From contig JAUIBW010000011.1 in NCBI GenBank assembly GCA_030427585.1, forward strand, positions 83,724 to 147,723: DNA of 64,000 bases, read 5' to 3'. Under the pieces are notes generated by a model that did not search any database, was not told the origin of the DNA, and saw nothing but the letters and a program-made list of their open reading frames with translations. Each line of letters opens with the position of its first letter. The stretch's first letter is position 1. The DNA is from Bacteroidia bacterium. GTDB taxonomy: Bacteria; Bacteroidota; Bacteroidia; Flavobacteriales; Flavobacteriaceae. A program made the translations under genes and the position numbers. This document shows, one piece after another, positions 32,246 to 42,363 of the stretch.

Positions 32246-35200
32246 TTAAAAAGCAAACCCAGCTGCTTCAAGTAATTCTTTTCCTTTTTTTATAGATTCA
32301 GCATATACTTTATTTTTTTTAGCGATACTATTAATACGATTTAATAATTGTCCTGTTTGCCCTTTTTTACCGCCCAGACCAAAGTATTCTATTAAAACTT
32401 GTTCAACTGCTTTTGCATCTGATCGGGAAAGTTTTGTTAAAGAATTATTTATGTATTCTATCTCGATTCCCTTTTTCTTTAAATGTTGCAAAGATCTCCT
32501 TGCAAAATTATTGGTAATCCCTACATAAATAATTTTCCCTCCTCTAACTGACCAATATACCATTGAAGTTTTTCCTGCTTTTGCTCCCATCATTGATAAA
32601 CCTTTTTTGCCTATTCCCGCAGGAGACATTATTTCCATATAATTCATCATAGGAGGTAGTTCATCTACTTGCTCATAACGATTCCAATAAATTTTATAAA
32701 ACTCATTATCACCTGCCACATAATAAGTATAACCATCATCACCTACCCAATAGTTATCACTATAGAAGTCAAAATCCTTAGTTGATTTACCATAAGCTTT
32801 ATTCAATACTTCATTAAAAAGCTTTTTTAGTCCTAGACAACACTCACCTTCTCCTTGTTCTTCATTATTTTCGTTTGACTCTTCGTTTTCTGAATTTCCT
32901 CCTGTGAGTATTTTAAATGCATCAATTGCATCTTGGCCAGTAAATTTAATATTATCACCTCCATTTGTCACAATTACTGAAGCACCACTAGGGTCATTCC
33001 AAAAAGCGGGATTATTATCAAACGCAGTGTATGGTGATAGTGTACCGTTCATTATTGGATCAATACTTGACCACCTAGCGATAGCTGGATCATACTTACG
33101 AACATCCATTTCATATAGGTTTAAGTCTAAACCTTCAGTATATTCTTTTCCATTATATCCGTAATTATTCTTTGAACCTGTAATAAGTGAATTAGGATGT
33201 GTCGAACCATATTTCCAAGATAACCCATAAGGATAATAATCCTTAACTTGTCTAATTTCGTGGTGGTTGTCACCATCACCGTCAATATCGGTAAAGTTTC
33301 GAACTATATCTATTTTACCATCTTTATCATTATCTGCATATGCTAAACGTACATTTTTCAAGTAATCTTTAAACTGGTATACAAAGGTAAATGAACCATT
33401 ATTTTCAGGTTCTATGTATCCTTCTGAATTGATTATCATTTGCAATATTCCATTTTTGTACTCAATCCCATTATTGTATTCAGTAACAGTAATGGCTGTA
33501 CCATCAGTAATTGTCTTTTTTAGTTGTGTACCTGTGGCATCATATACATAATCTATCCTTCTATTAGGGTTATTTTGAAAAGTATACGATTTTGGTAAGT
33601 TCAAATAATTATAAGTAATTCCTGTAATCCCTTTGTTTTGATCTTGTATCATATTACCATTAATATCATAATCAAAATCATCATTGGTGTTAGTGCCATC
33701 CTTAAAACCATAGGTTTTATTTCCTGTATCGGTAACTTTAAGCAGTTTGTTGCCTGAATTATATTGATAATTCAATATATCCATATTAGTATAACTAGTT
33801 GTATTCTGCCACCCGTGACGAGTAAGTGAGATTATATTACCATTTGGATCATAAACAATATTAGAAACATCATAACGACTATCGCTACTTTTTGCACCGG
33901 TTAGGTAATTAAGAGCGTTGTATTTATAACCATATGCATGTTTAGTATCGTCATTAGCTGTTTTCCATATCATTTCACTAATGTTTCCATTATATAATGG
34001 AGATGCTTCTACATTTTCAGTAGTTCTACTATAATTCACATTGTAAGCGAATAAATCATTACCTAAATTGTTTACATCATTGATTCCTTTTAACCACCCT
34101 CTTACATGTAGTTTGTAATCAATAGTTTGCAACCCTGAACCTGTGGTTTTGATTTTTAGCTTCCCTAATTTATCATAAATGTTAGAAACAATAGCTTGAA
34201 AGGGTTGATTATTGACTTTTTGGGCTTGAGTAAGCATCCTACCCATATGATCATAAGTAAACGTATCTATCGTAACAATGGCTGCATTGTTATCTTTAAT
34301 GTGGGTAGTTTTAGTTTCTTCTACCTTACCTGTAAAATCTAGTTTGCTTTCTACTATATCAGTAGTGTTTAAATATTCATTTTTACTGGCTACATAGATA
34401 GGTCTTGACTTATTATCATACCTGGTAACGGTAGTAATCCAATCATTGGTTTCCAGTACCCTTACTTTACTTCCTGTAGGTAGTGTCTTGGTTTGATCAG
34501 AAATAGTTTCTCCATATACAGTACCAGGATTGGTTAATCCAGCAAGATCAAAATTATAATCATCGTAATAGTTGATAGTAAATACCTTATACATACTTGT
34601 TGGATATGCATCTTTAGAATAATACATAGTTGTGCCACCAATAACAATAGAGGAAGCAAGTTTAGACTCATATTGTGGAGTTGTAGCATTATTCACATTA
34701 TTTTGGATAACCTTTCTATTAGCTCCGTTTATAACGGTTCCTGTATACAACACTCTACCAAAAGCATCATATTTAGTAAACAACCATTGATTCCAAGCCT
34801 TACCCGTCATTTCTTTTCTTAAACTGGCATCTTGGGTGAGAATAGGTTGATCTAGTTTGTTGTACACAATGTATTTCCAATCTTTACCAGCAACTTTCAT
34901 TTCAATAAGCCTATTACGATTATCATATTTGTATTGATAACATAATTCGCTAAGTTCACTCTCCGATACCCCATCTGTTACATTTACTTTAGGCGAAATC
35001 ACATAGGTAAGTTTGCCAAATCTATCATACACATAATACGTGTCGTGTGCTGATCCTTCATTAAAGTTTCGCTTTAAAACCACTCTACCTTGTTTATCTT
35101 TATATTCTTTGGTAGTATGATTATTACCATCAGCTGGAGTCCAGTTCTCATCTTTGGTGATGGCTACATACAACTGATTTGGTGCATAAAATCCATCCTT

Positions 35201-35836
35201 TACCAGACTAGGGTCTTCCGTATTTACGGGATTGGCAAAATCAACTTTAAAATACACCACCTCATTAGCAGCATTGGTATCCCAGTCAAACTTGATCGTA
35301 TGATCTATATCACTATTAGGATTAGCTTTCCAGTCCTTACCCGGAGCTCCCTGTTCTAGCACCCGATTAAGAGGAGAAGCCTCAAACACACTTTCTGAAT
35401 AGGCATTGATCTGGTTAAGATCGGTAATCCCAGGGAAATCACTAGTATAGGTATCCTTATAATACTGGTTGATGTCGGTATTGACATTGATATCTTTATA
35501 ACTCCCAATGGTATTGTCTGCCTCAAAAGGTAAGTATTGCTTTGCTTGTCTGCCATAGGCATCATACTCGATATGAGTTACAATATCTTTACCATCGGGT
35601 GAAGCTTTGATCGCTCTTTCCTGGATAGGCCTACCAAGCCCATCAAAATAGGTAACGCTTTCTATCGCTTTATCTATATAGTTAATGGTAGCGCAGTTTA
35701 CATTTTCTAGCTCTGCAATGGTCATTCCTACTTGCGGAACTGTGGTATGTATATAGTTCTTGTCTGATAATACTACCTGGGCCTGAAGGTTCCAGCCTAA
35801 AAGCAGTAGTATGATATATATTATATGTTTTTTCAT
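32246..35836 (-). CDS. RHS-repeat polymorphic toxin with C-terminal GIY-YIG-like nuclease
   Basis: A 1196-aa protein with a signal peptide (IYIILLLLGWNLQAQ). Many YD/RHS repeats follow (for example YEYDAYGRQAKQYLPF-like and YDKLGKLKIKTTGSG), starting with the Bacteroidota DUF6443-type N-terminus. An RHS-associated core sits at about 880-960 (YGYNGKEYTEGLDLNLYEMD, then RKYDPAIARWSSIDPI). The last 105 residues form a GIY-YIG-like domain: Tyr1094, YVGITNN at 1104-1110, Arg1113/1114, His1118, Glu1145 and Asn1166 are in the expected order. The RHS shell would encase the nuclease until delivery. The next gene downstream fits as immunity. It starts 20 nt after a second RHS-family gene. Confidence 0.87.
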   Translation of the reverse strand: MKKHIIYIILLLLGWNLQAQVVLSDKNYIHTTVPQVGMTIAELENVNCATINYIDKAIESVTYFDGLGRPIQERAIKASPDGKDIVTHIEYDAYGRQAKQYLPFEADNTIGSYKDINVNTDINQYYKDTYTSDFPGITDLNQINAYSESVFEASPLNRVLEQGAPGKDWKANPNSDIDHTIKFDWDTNAANEVVYFKVDFANPVNTEDPSLVKDGFYAPNQLYVAITKDENWTPADGNNHTTKEYKDKQGRVVLKRNFNEGSAHDTYYVYDRFGKLTYVISPKVNVTDGVSESELSELCYQYKYDNRNRLIEMKVAGKDWKYIVYNKLDQPILTQDASLRKEMTGKAWNQWLFTKYDAFGRVLYTGTVINGANRKVIQNNVNNATTPQYESKLASSIVIGGTTMYYSKDAYPTSMYKVFTINYYDDYNFDLAGLTNPGTVYGETISDQTKTLPTGSKVRVLETNDWITTVTRYDNKSRPIYVASKNEYLNTTDIVESKLDFTGKVEETKTTHIKDNNAAIVTIDTFTYDHMGRMLTQAQKVNNQPFQAIVSNIYDKLGKLKIKTTGSGLQTIDYKLHVRGWLKGINDVNNLGNDLFAYNVNYSRTTENVEASPLYNGNISEMIWKTANDDTKHAYGYKYNALNYLTGAKSSDSRYDVSNIVYDPNGNIISLTRHGWQNTTSYTNMDILNYQYNSGNKLLKVTDTGNKTYGFKDGTNTNDDFDYDINGNMIQDQNKGITGITYNYLNLPKSYTFQNNPNRRIDYVYDATGTQLKKTITDGTAITVTEYNNGIEYKNGILQMIINSEGYIEPENNGSFTFVYQFKDYLKNVRLAYADNDKDGKIDIVRNFTDIDGDGDNHHEIRQVKDYYPYGLSWKYGSTHPNSLITGSKNNYGYNGKEYTEGLDLNLYEMDVRKYDPAIARWSSIDPIMNGTLSPYTAFDNNPAFWNDPSGASVIVTNGGDNIKFTGQDAIDAFKILTGGNSENEESNENNEEQGEGECCLGLKKLFNEVLNKAYGKSTKDFDFYSDNYWVGDDGYTYYVAGDNEFYKIYWNRYEQVDELPPMMNYMEIMSPAGIGKKGLSMMGAKAGKTSMVYWSVRGGKIIYVGITNNFARRSLQHLKKKGIEIEYINNSLTKLSRSDAKAVEQVLIEYFGLGGKKGQTGQLLNRINSIAKKNKVYAESIKKGKELLEAAGFAF

Positions 35837-35856
35837 TGTATTATATGGTTATAAAG

Positions 35857-38800
35857 TTAATGTTGGTCTCCGCAATTCAGGCAATCCCCTCCGCCATCCC
35901 CTCCAGAGGATTTATTTACAATAATCGGCATGGTTTTTAATACGATTTGTCCGGTTCGAGAATCGGTATACTTTACACTAAGCTCATACTCTCCGTTCTC
36001 ACTCATTCCTGCTGTAAAGCTTGACCCACTCCCTACATCACGGGTCCATGAGGGATTGCTCATTCTCCATAATTTCCATTGTGTTCGGGTATAATGTCCA
36101 GATCCACCACTTACTCCTGTGATCCTAAAAGTGACACTAGGTGTAGAATTAGTAAGGGAAGCATTACCTGGACTCACACTAACACTCATAGGGTTATAGG
36201 AGTATATAGTAACACTCTTTTCTTTATAATGCCCTGAAATCCTGGTGTCTACCACACGAAACTTAATGGTATATGTACCTGCACTTGAAAAATTATTGGA
36301 GTAGCTGGTACCCGTAGCACTTTGCTTTACATTATTGACATACCATTCATATCTACGGTTCCCTGATCCACCACCAATACTACTAGTTGTAAAATTAGTA
36401 GTGGTGCCTTTTACAATATAAGTCTTACTGGCACTAAGATTTGGGGTATTTAAAGGGTTATAGGAGTATATAGTAACACTCTTTTCTTTATAATGCCCGG
36501 GAATCCTAGTATCCAACACCCGAAACTTTACCGTATAAGTTCCTGTAGCCGAAAATTGATGCACTAATTTTGTTCCCGTATAGGACTGTTTATTATTATT
36601 GATATACCATTCGTACCTTCTGCTACCAGATCCTCCTGCAATGCCAGAGGTACTGAAAGTAAGTGTGGCCCCTTTAAGGAAATAGGTATGATTGGCCGAT
36701 AATCCCGGGGTAGCAAGTGCACTATATGAATAGACTACTGGTGTGTTAGAGCCAGGGACTGAATAGGATGGTATGGTGTTATCTATAGCTTTAAAACTAA
36801 TGGTATAAGTTCCTGTAGCTGAGAATGCCTTGGTAAAACTGGTCCCTGTAGCACTTTGCTTTACATTGTTAATATACCACTCGTATCTACGGGAACCTGA
36901 CCCCCCACCAATACCATTGGCAGTAAAGGTAACCGAAGTTCCTTTAAGAATATAGGTTTTGGTTGCACTTACCGAAGGAATACTTAGTGGATTATAAACA
37001 TATAATTTTCGTACAGCACTATTTTTAGATTTCCCACTTGTAGTATCAATAACTTTAAAATATACGTTATAAGTTCCTGCTGTATTGGTAGTATACCTAA
37101 AGGTCGTAGCAGTACTAGATTGTTTTGTATTATTTACATACCACTCATATCGTAAATTACCTGTTCCCCCTCCTACGCTAGAGGCACTAAAATCAACGCT
37201 AGTTCCTTTTACAATATGCGTACGGTTTGCACTTACTGTAGGTACATTGATAGGGGGATAGGCCACTACCACATTTATGGTTTTGCTTACCCTGTGTTTG
37301 GTTTGGGTATTATAAGCAATCACCGATACAGCGTAGGTTCCTTCTGCACTAAAAGATTTAGTAAAGCTTGTACTTCCACCGCATTGTTCTTGTGTACCGC
37401 CAACAGACCAAGTGAAAAGATCTGCACCACCACTTCCTGAAGTATTGGATGTAAAGGTAACTGCCTGATTGGGTTGTATGGCACTTACACTTGGGCTTAT
37501 GGCCACATCACCCAAAGTAGCCGTTTGTTCTCCTTGGTAATTGTATCGTACTTGTTGTGCAACATGCTGATTTTGATCCAGCCCGTATTGCAATCTATTA
37601 AACTCATCGTATTTATAATAAGCAGTATGCCCTTTAGGATCTGTCATACTAGTTACCCCAACCAGTGGATCGTAGGTATAGCCTGTAATCTGAGCATTTG
37701 CAAAATACGCGTCTTCTCTCAGGTCTTTAAATAGATTACGCATCGTTACCTCGTCTGCCGCTGTATCCTCTGTATTTGATGCGGTTTGTAACTGTGTGAT
37801 TAAAGAACTTGCTGTTGATGGAATCCCTATATAACTGGCATTATCAATTTTGGCAATAGGTTGGGTATCGTTATATCCCCAAACGTACATAATATGTCGG
37901 CCATCGGCTAGGGAAACTTCTAATGGATTTCCTTTATCATCATAGTTATGATAGATAACACGATCATTAAGGGTTGTATTTGCTTTAGCTGCCCTTATCT
38001 TTTCTAGCAATACTTTTCCCCCTTCCCAAATCTTATAATCGAAATACTCTGTAGAAACTGTTTCCTCTGGAGAAGATCCTTTTTTTCTGGTGGTAATCTT
38101 TTCAATAGGTGTATTTATGCGATACAGATCAACTAATCTTTGTTCCGCAGCGGTTTTACCGGTTAAATCTTCTGAATACTTACTTCTATTATAATACCAC
38201 TCGTTTTGATTGGTTGATACAACCTCTTCAATAGGAAACACATGTTTGTTTGCATTATCATGATAGTTAAATACTTTTGTGGTAACAACTTCTTTTCCTT
38301 TATAATAATCTTTAGTAATGGTTTTGTCTAACGTATACCATTCGCTTAATGTATAATACTTATGGCTACTCCAAAAACCATAGCGCATCCCCATCTTTAC
38401 ACCAACGACTTCATTTCTAAAAATATCATTTCGACTTCTAAGATACTTATATTCATTTGTGGTTTCTTTAACTAAAGTATATCCGCTACCTTCTCTTTTA
38501 AATGTCCTTTCCTTTTCAAGGTTTCCGCGTAACCATTCTAATACTACCGGAGGTGTAAAAGGAAATCTATCTGTATCAGAATCATCATCTAAATTAAATG
38601 AAAACTGATATTCTTTTTTGCCTGTATTGTTTTCCTTAGTCCCAAAGTATTCCGTTACATTGCTATAGCCCACATAACTACTTTTAGTGGTAGTCATAGG
38701 GTTGTTGCTTGATGAGCTAATAATATCTGCACTGGCAAGTTGACCATTACTAAAGGTAGCTCCTCTTTCAATAAAAAACGGGGTTGATGTAATCCCCCCG

Positions 38801-40746
38801 GAACTCGAAGTGGTATTGTCACCATCCCAATCTAAATACTCGTAAGACTTTTCAAAATAACTCGAATCGGTATCATATTTTTTGATGTTCTTTACCCTTA
38901 ACCCACCTACTCCAAAGTTGACACCATCTGTAGTTAAAGATTCCATATCTAACTTTTCTCCATAAACACGGACACTGAAATCCGGAAAATTACCAAAATC
39001 ATCAGGGATTATTGTACCTTGTATCGTATAATTTCCCGGGAGTAATGTAAAACTCGAGTCTGTAGTTAGGGCAACCGTAGAACCATCACTTTTAATTAAA
39101 TTGATTCGAATCCCACAAGTACGCTGTGTAATATCACATGGGTAGTTAACATCAATAAAAACTATATTTTGAATTATCTCTCCTGAAGAAATCGTAAACG
39201 GTTTATTAATTTGCAAGGAATTATTTTCGATATCAGAAGTGCCCACACTTACTAGTGGATGTATAACTCTGGGAGCTATTTCATGTGCAAAAGCCAATTG
39301 CCCAACAGTATTCCCTTCATATTCATACGTAGAAAATCCCCCTGTGGGATAGGTCAGCTTTTCTAAAACCCCTGCTTTGGCAAAACCAGCATCTGCGGTT
39401 CTATCTGCCCCTTCCAATCTTCTTCCACCAATAGTTACAGAAGGTATTAAACTGGTATTATTATGTTTCCCGTTATAATACCCCCATAAATCCCTGGCCA
39501 AAGAAAAACGGTCTGGCAATGGTTTTGAATTGTATTGCATACGATAAGGGGGTAAAGATGCCCCATCTTTAGACTGTTGTATAGAAGTTAAGAACATTCT
39601 ATAATACCGATCATTACCACTACAAGGAACCGCAGGAGAATTTCCGACTTCTCCTACAGTGTTATAGGTAAGATTGATTTTTTTTACCTCTTTCCCCAGC
39701 AAGTCTTTAATGATAATTTCTTTAAGACTATAATCCCCTGGTTGATCTAATCGTTCTGTGGTATTTTTGATAAACTCAATCGTTCCGTTTTGACTTTGAA
39801 TACTTGATATTTTCCAGGAACTAATAAAACTCTCATAATATGTTATGGGTTTAATCCCCGCAGAAAGTACTTGATTATCTATTTCCCCCTGAACATTGAG
39901 GTAACGTTGTTGACCTGAAGCAGAACAGGTATTATATGTGTTCTCTTTATAGGTAAACCGTATATGGTTCTTTGAAATGGCATCTTCAATATCCATCAGT
40001 TTCCAGCCGTTAATATATCCGGCATTAAAATTCTTTCCTCCACCTTGTGCAATACTTCCCAGTAATGCTTCATATCCTTTTCGGGTTCCATCTTGTGATA
40101 CTCCACAATAATATCTTACACCATCTGGGGCAGTAATGATCCAGGCTATAATTTTTTTATTGTTATCTTTTTGGTAATTGATCCTAACATCAGTATGGGG
40201 CATGGAAACAATCTCCCCCGACTGTTTAAAGAAGAAGCTACCAGAATACCCCGGAATAGTATAATGATACATATCAGGTTCATAGTCCAGCTCTCCATTG
40301 ACTGCTCTTGTAATAAGATCAGTGACCTGATTTACTTCACTGGCATCAAATTGAATAGCTAAGAATTCTTCAACTGTTTCTGGAGTGTTCAAAAAACCAC
40401 CGATAGCATCATCGGCAATTCCCCGTACTACTCGGGTTACTGATCCTCCAGCACTTAAATTCCATCCTAATCCTGTCCAGGAAGCTGTTTCTTCTACTTT
40501 GATACCTCCTGCATGGTAAGAAAGACTTACCGGTACATTCAAGCTACCACTGGCTGCTTCTCCGATAGGAATAGAAATATTAGGGATACCTGAATATAGA
40601 CTCACAGGAGTCTCGATAAATTTCCCCAATGATGCTACTTCTGGTGTCGAAGGCGCATAATTTAAATTGTTTTGATAACCACTTTCTCTTTGAGCTATCA
40701 AAGGGATAGAAAGCAGCAAGATCAAATAAAACGTTAGTTTTTTCAT
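35857..40746 (-). CDS. Giant secreted RHS-family protein with PKD/Ig-like repeats (1629 aa)
   Basis: It starts MKKLTFYLILLLSIPLIAQ, a signal peptide; an in-frame upstream extension was rejected because it precedes this leader. The N-terminal domain (SLYSGIPNISIPIGEAASGS, GIKVEETASWTGLGWNLSAG) is the shell-like start seen in Bacteroidota RHS partners. YD-type repeats occur at about 920-1130 (YKYDEFNRLQYGLDQNQHVA). Six PKD/Ig-like repeats fill about 1130-1620, and the C-terminus is Cys-containing (CLNCGDQH). With the following toxin gene it resembles a split cocoon, as in TcB/TcC, but this is inference. The repeats could bind glycans or project the complex. Confidence 0.75.
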   Translation of the reverse strand: MKKLTFYLILLLSIPLIAQRESGYQNNLNYAPSTPEVASLGKFIETPVSLYSGIPNISIPIGEAASGSLNVPVSLSYHAGGIKVEETASWTGLGWNLSAGGSVTRVVRGIADDAIGGFLNTPETVEEFLAIQFDASEVNQVTDLITRAVNGELDYEPDMYHYTIPGYSGSFFFKQSGEIVSMPHTDVRINYQKDNNKKIIAWIITAPDGVRYYCGVSQDGTRKGYEALLGSIAQGGGKNFNAGYINGWKLMDIEDAISKNHIRFTYKENTYNTCSASGQQRYLNVQGEIDNQVLSAGIKPITYYESFISSWKISSIQSQNGTIEFIKNTTERLDQPGDYSLKEIIIKDLLGKEVKKINLTYNTVGEVGNSPAVPCSGNDRYYRMFLTSIQQSKDGASLPPYRMQYNSKPLPDRFSLARDLWGYYNGKHNNTSLIPSVTIGGRRLEGADRTADAGFAKAGVLEKLTYPTGGFSTYEYEGNTVGQLAFAHEIAPRVIHPLVSVGTSDIENNSLQINKPFTISSGEIIQNIVFIDVNYPCDITQRTCGIRINLIKSDGSTVALTTDSSFTLLPGNYTIQGTIIPDDFGNFPDFSVRVYGEKLDMESLTTDGVNFGVGGLRVKNIKKYDTDSSYFEKSYEYLDWDGDNTTSSSGGITSTPFFIERGATFSNGQLASADIISSSSNNPMTTTKSSYVGYSNVTEYFGTKENNTGKKEYQFSFNLDDDSDTDRFPFTPPVVLEWLRGNLEKERTFKREGSGYTLVKETTNEYKYLRSRNDIFRNEVVGVKMGMRYGFWSSHKYYTLSEWYTLDKTITKDYYKGKEVVTTKVFNYHDNANKHVFPIEEVVSTNQNEWYYNRSKYSEDLTGKTAAEQRLVDLYRINTPIEKITTRKKGSSPEETVSTEYFDYKIWEGGKVLLEKIRAAKANTTLNDRVIYHNYDDKGNPLEVSLADGRHIMYVWGYNDTQPIAKIDNASYIGIPSTASSLITQLQTASNTEDTAADEVTMRNLFKDLREDAYFANAQITGYTYDPLVGVTSMTDPKGHTAYYKYDEFNRLQYGLDQNQHVAQQVRYNYQGEQTATLGDVAISPSVSAIQPNQAVTFTSNTSGSGGADLFTWSVGGTQEQCGGSTSFTKSFSAEGTYAVSVIAYNTQTKHRVSKTINVVVAYPPINVPTVSANRTHIVKGTSVDFSASSVGGGTGNLRYEWYVNNTKQSSTATTFRYTTNTAGTYNVYFKVIDTTSGKSKNSAVRKLYVYNPLSIPSVSATKTYILKGTSVTFTANGIGGGSGSRRYEWYINNVKQSATGTSFTKAFSATGTYTISFKAIDNTIPSYSVPGSNTPVVYSYSALATPGLSANHTYFLKGATLTFSTSGIAGGSGSRRYEWYINNNKQSYTGTKLVHQFSATGTYTVKFRVLDTRIPGHYKEKSVTIYSYNPLNTPNLSASKTYIVKGTTTNFTTSSIGGGSGNRRYEWYVNNVKQSATGTSYSNNFSSAGTYTIKFRVVDTRISGHYKEKSVTIYSYNPMSVSVSPGNASLTNSTPSVTFRITGVSGGSGHYTRTQWKLWRMSNPSWTRDVGSGSSFTAGMSENGEYELSVKYTDSRTGQIVLKTMPIIVNKSSGGDGGGDCLNCGDQH
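36190..37260 (-). repeat. Tandem PKD/Ig-like repeat array within the RHS partner gene
   Basis: Four closely related units of about 88 codons each, with the core R-x-YEWY-[IV]-NN-x-KQS and GTYT-[IV]-x-F. Two adjacent units share an identical DNA stretch beginning GGGTTATAGGAGTATATAG at 36191 and 36455 (264-bp period), a sign of recent duplication or gene conversion. A more distant PKD unit lies on each side. Confidence 0.85.
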
Positions 40747-40935
40747 AAAAGTAATTTTAGTAATGATTGAATTTTTATAGTGAAACCGATACATGTATGA
40801 TGTGCAAATCAGTAAGAGCAATAGCACTATAGACGATCATTGATTTGATATTAAGAATTGTTGTTATGACACGGGTTGCATAAGTTAAATTGCAGTCTTT
40901 TTGTTTTCATAGTTAGATAATTATATAGTTAATAT

Positions 40936-41292
40936 TTAAGTACTCCGTGTGCAATAATAAAGCACACGAGTTTCATTTTTCGGGACTGGGTAAAAAAAGT
41001 TGAACGTTTTTTTATTTATATTTTCTACCATAGTATACATCTGGTTCACAGTGCTTTTGTTGGAGTAAAAACCACAGGTGAATTTGACCGACTCTGCATA
41101 ATAATACTGCTGTGAAGAGGTATCAAATTCTACAGGAGCATTAAGTTGTTTCATGATAAAAAGGGTACGGTATAGTTTGGTTTTAGAGATTTTTAACTTT
41201 GCTGCCAGTTCCATAGGAGATCCGGTAGCATGAAGACGGATCAGTTGATCGATACGTTGTATCAATTCGATTTGTTTTAACATGATATTCAT
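40936..41292 (-). CDS. HTH-domain protein (DeoR/HTH_11-like), 118 aa
   Basis: A 118-aa protein. Residues about 5-50 form a winged-helix-like HTH (LIQRIDQLIRLHATGSPMEL, AAKLKISKTKLYRTLFIMKQ), the rest being beta-rich with several Tyr and two Cys. Such small HTH proteins often precede RHS operons in flavobacteria. It lies 189 nt upstream of the 1629-aa RHS gene on the same strand and is a candidate regulator. Start at Met1 or Met4 is possible. Confidence 0.65.
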   Translation of the reverse strand: MNIMLKQIELIQRIDQLIRLHATGSPMELAAKLKISKTKLYRTLFIMKQLNAPVEFDTSSQQYYYAESVKFTCGFYSNKSTVNQMYTMVENINKKTFNFFYPVPKNETRVLYYCTRST

Positions 41293-41409
41293 AACTCTAA
41301 AGTTTTTGCATTCATTAAAAAAATCATCGCTATAGCCATAAGCAGGTGTTCACTATTGGTAGGTTATGGGAAACGGAGCATGATGGTTTGGGGAAACATC
41401 AAAACGGGA

Positions 41410-41616
41410 CTATTCATAAGTATATAATTCATCATCTTCTTCAAATTCTTCCTCATCATGCCAAATTTTATCATATTCAATGCGGTCAACTCCCAAAGGA
41501 TAGTTATGTCTGGTTTTATAGTGTGGTTTCTTATTCTGTACCTGTCTACCTTGTAACAGAGCAATGGCCAAAGAGAAGATGGAAATAATGATGGCTAGTA
41601 GCATTACGTTTTTCAT
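41410..41616 (-). CDS. Small membrane protein (68 aa)
   Basis: A 68-aa protein with an N-terminal membrane helix (MKNVMLLAIIISIFSLAIAL), a basic segment and a strongly acidic tail (DEEEFEEDDELYTYE). It begins 3 nt after the stop of the 57-aa gene, so both belong to the leftward run of short genes that leads into the RHS operon. No family is recognised. Confidence 0.5.
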   Translation of the reverse strand: MKNVMLLAIIISIFSLAIALLQGRQVQNKKPHYKTRHNYPLGVDRIEYDKIWHDEEEFEEDDELYTYE

Positions 41617-41619
41617 AAG

Positions 41620-41793
41620 TCAAATGGTTTTTGTGATATCATGTACAAAAGCATATATTTTAGCATAGATCATCACCTGTTTTGGGTTATCGTTTAAAAG
41701 TTGGTACATAAACTCACCAGTATCAATATGCAATGCTGTTAAAATGCCATTGAGCGTATCTGGTGGTATATCATTTATATCGTCTGGTAACAT
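41620..41793 (-). CDS. Small hypothetical protein (57 aa)
   Basis: The frame MLPDDINDIPPDTLNGILTA, then LHIDTGEFMYQLLNDNPKQV, is protein-like, acidic and helical, without a membrane segment. It ends 3 nt before the start of the 68-aa membrane protein and fills a gap that otherwise has no coding content. Function is unknown. Confidence 0.5.
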   Translation of the reverse strand: MLPDDINDIPPDTLNGILTALHIDTGEFMYQLLNDNPKQVMIYAKIYAFVHDITKTI

Positions 41794-41811
41794 ATTTTCT
41801 TAATTAAAAAA

Positions 41812-42348
41812 GGATACAGGAGCAACCTCAAAAGATGGGGTATTTACACAAACTCAACTTTAATTATGATTTGGATTACTCCTGCTTTTCCTTTTATCTA
41901 AGTAAGCAACACATACACTGATGGTTGTTTACTTCTTGTTTTTTTAGATTATTATTTTTTAGTAAGAATACAGGAGTAGCACAACGCAATAGTTTTCTAT
42001 ACGGCTACATATCATAGATGGGGTGCTACGCAATAGTGAACATACTCCCATATTCCTTTTGTACGTTTTGAAATTATGACGATAGAAGTGTGAGTACGTA
42101 CAAGTCGGGAAAGAATGTTTAAAACATTTTTTAGCTATAAAAAGCTGGTTTTGGTTGATCGTTTATTTCATCGTCTTTTTTTGGATTGTTGTTATGTTTT
42201 ATTGGGATTTGATACGGTTTTATTTTAAAGATATCAGGGTACTGTACAGTCATGGGATACAAGCATGACCGCTAATACATAATTTGACTACCCTTGCTTA
42301 TTGAATTATTGGTACGATGCTTATCACTGCAACAGTACCTGATATCTT
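41812..42348. other. Inverted-repeat-rich non-coding region
   Basis: This 560-nt gap holds no convincing gene but several large imperfect inverted repeats. One unit runs from ATACAGGAG (41813) to ACTCCTGC (41878-41885). A second runs from GAATACAGGAGTA (41966) to TACTCCCATATTCC near 42053. The third is AAGATATCAGGGTACTG (42228-42244) with CAGTACCTGATATCTT (42333-42348). A hairpin, AAGTAAGCAAC (41900-41910) with GTTGTTTACTT (41924-41934), is followed by a T-run. A TTGTACGT/ACGTACAA pair lies at about 42059 and 42096. Structured RNA, oriT or origin are possible. Confidence 0.6.
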
Positions 42349-42363
42349 GAGGTTACATAAAAC

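Noticed and set aside
32246..40746. RHS proteins as payload of the eCIS at the left end
   Set aside because: They carry signal peptides, lie in a separate mobile element 25 kb away, and have their own immunity-like genes; no link to the eCIS is visible.
41812..42348. Possible CRISPR array or REP cluster
   Set aside because: The repeats are long, imperfect and differ from each other, with no constant repeat length.
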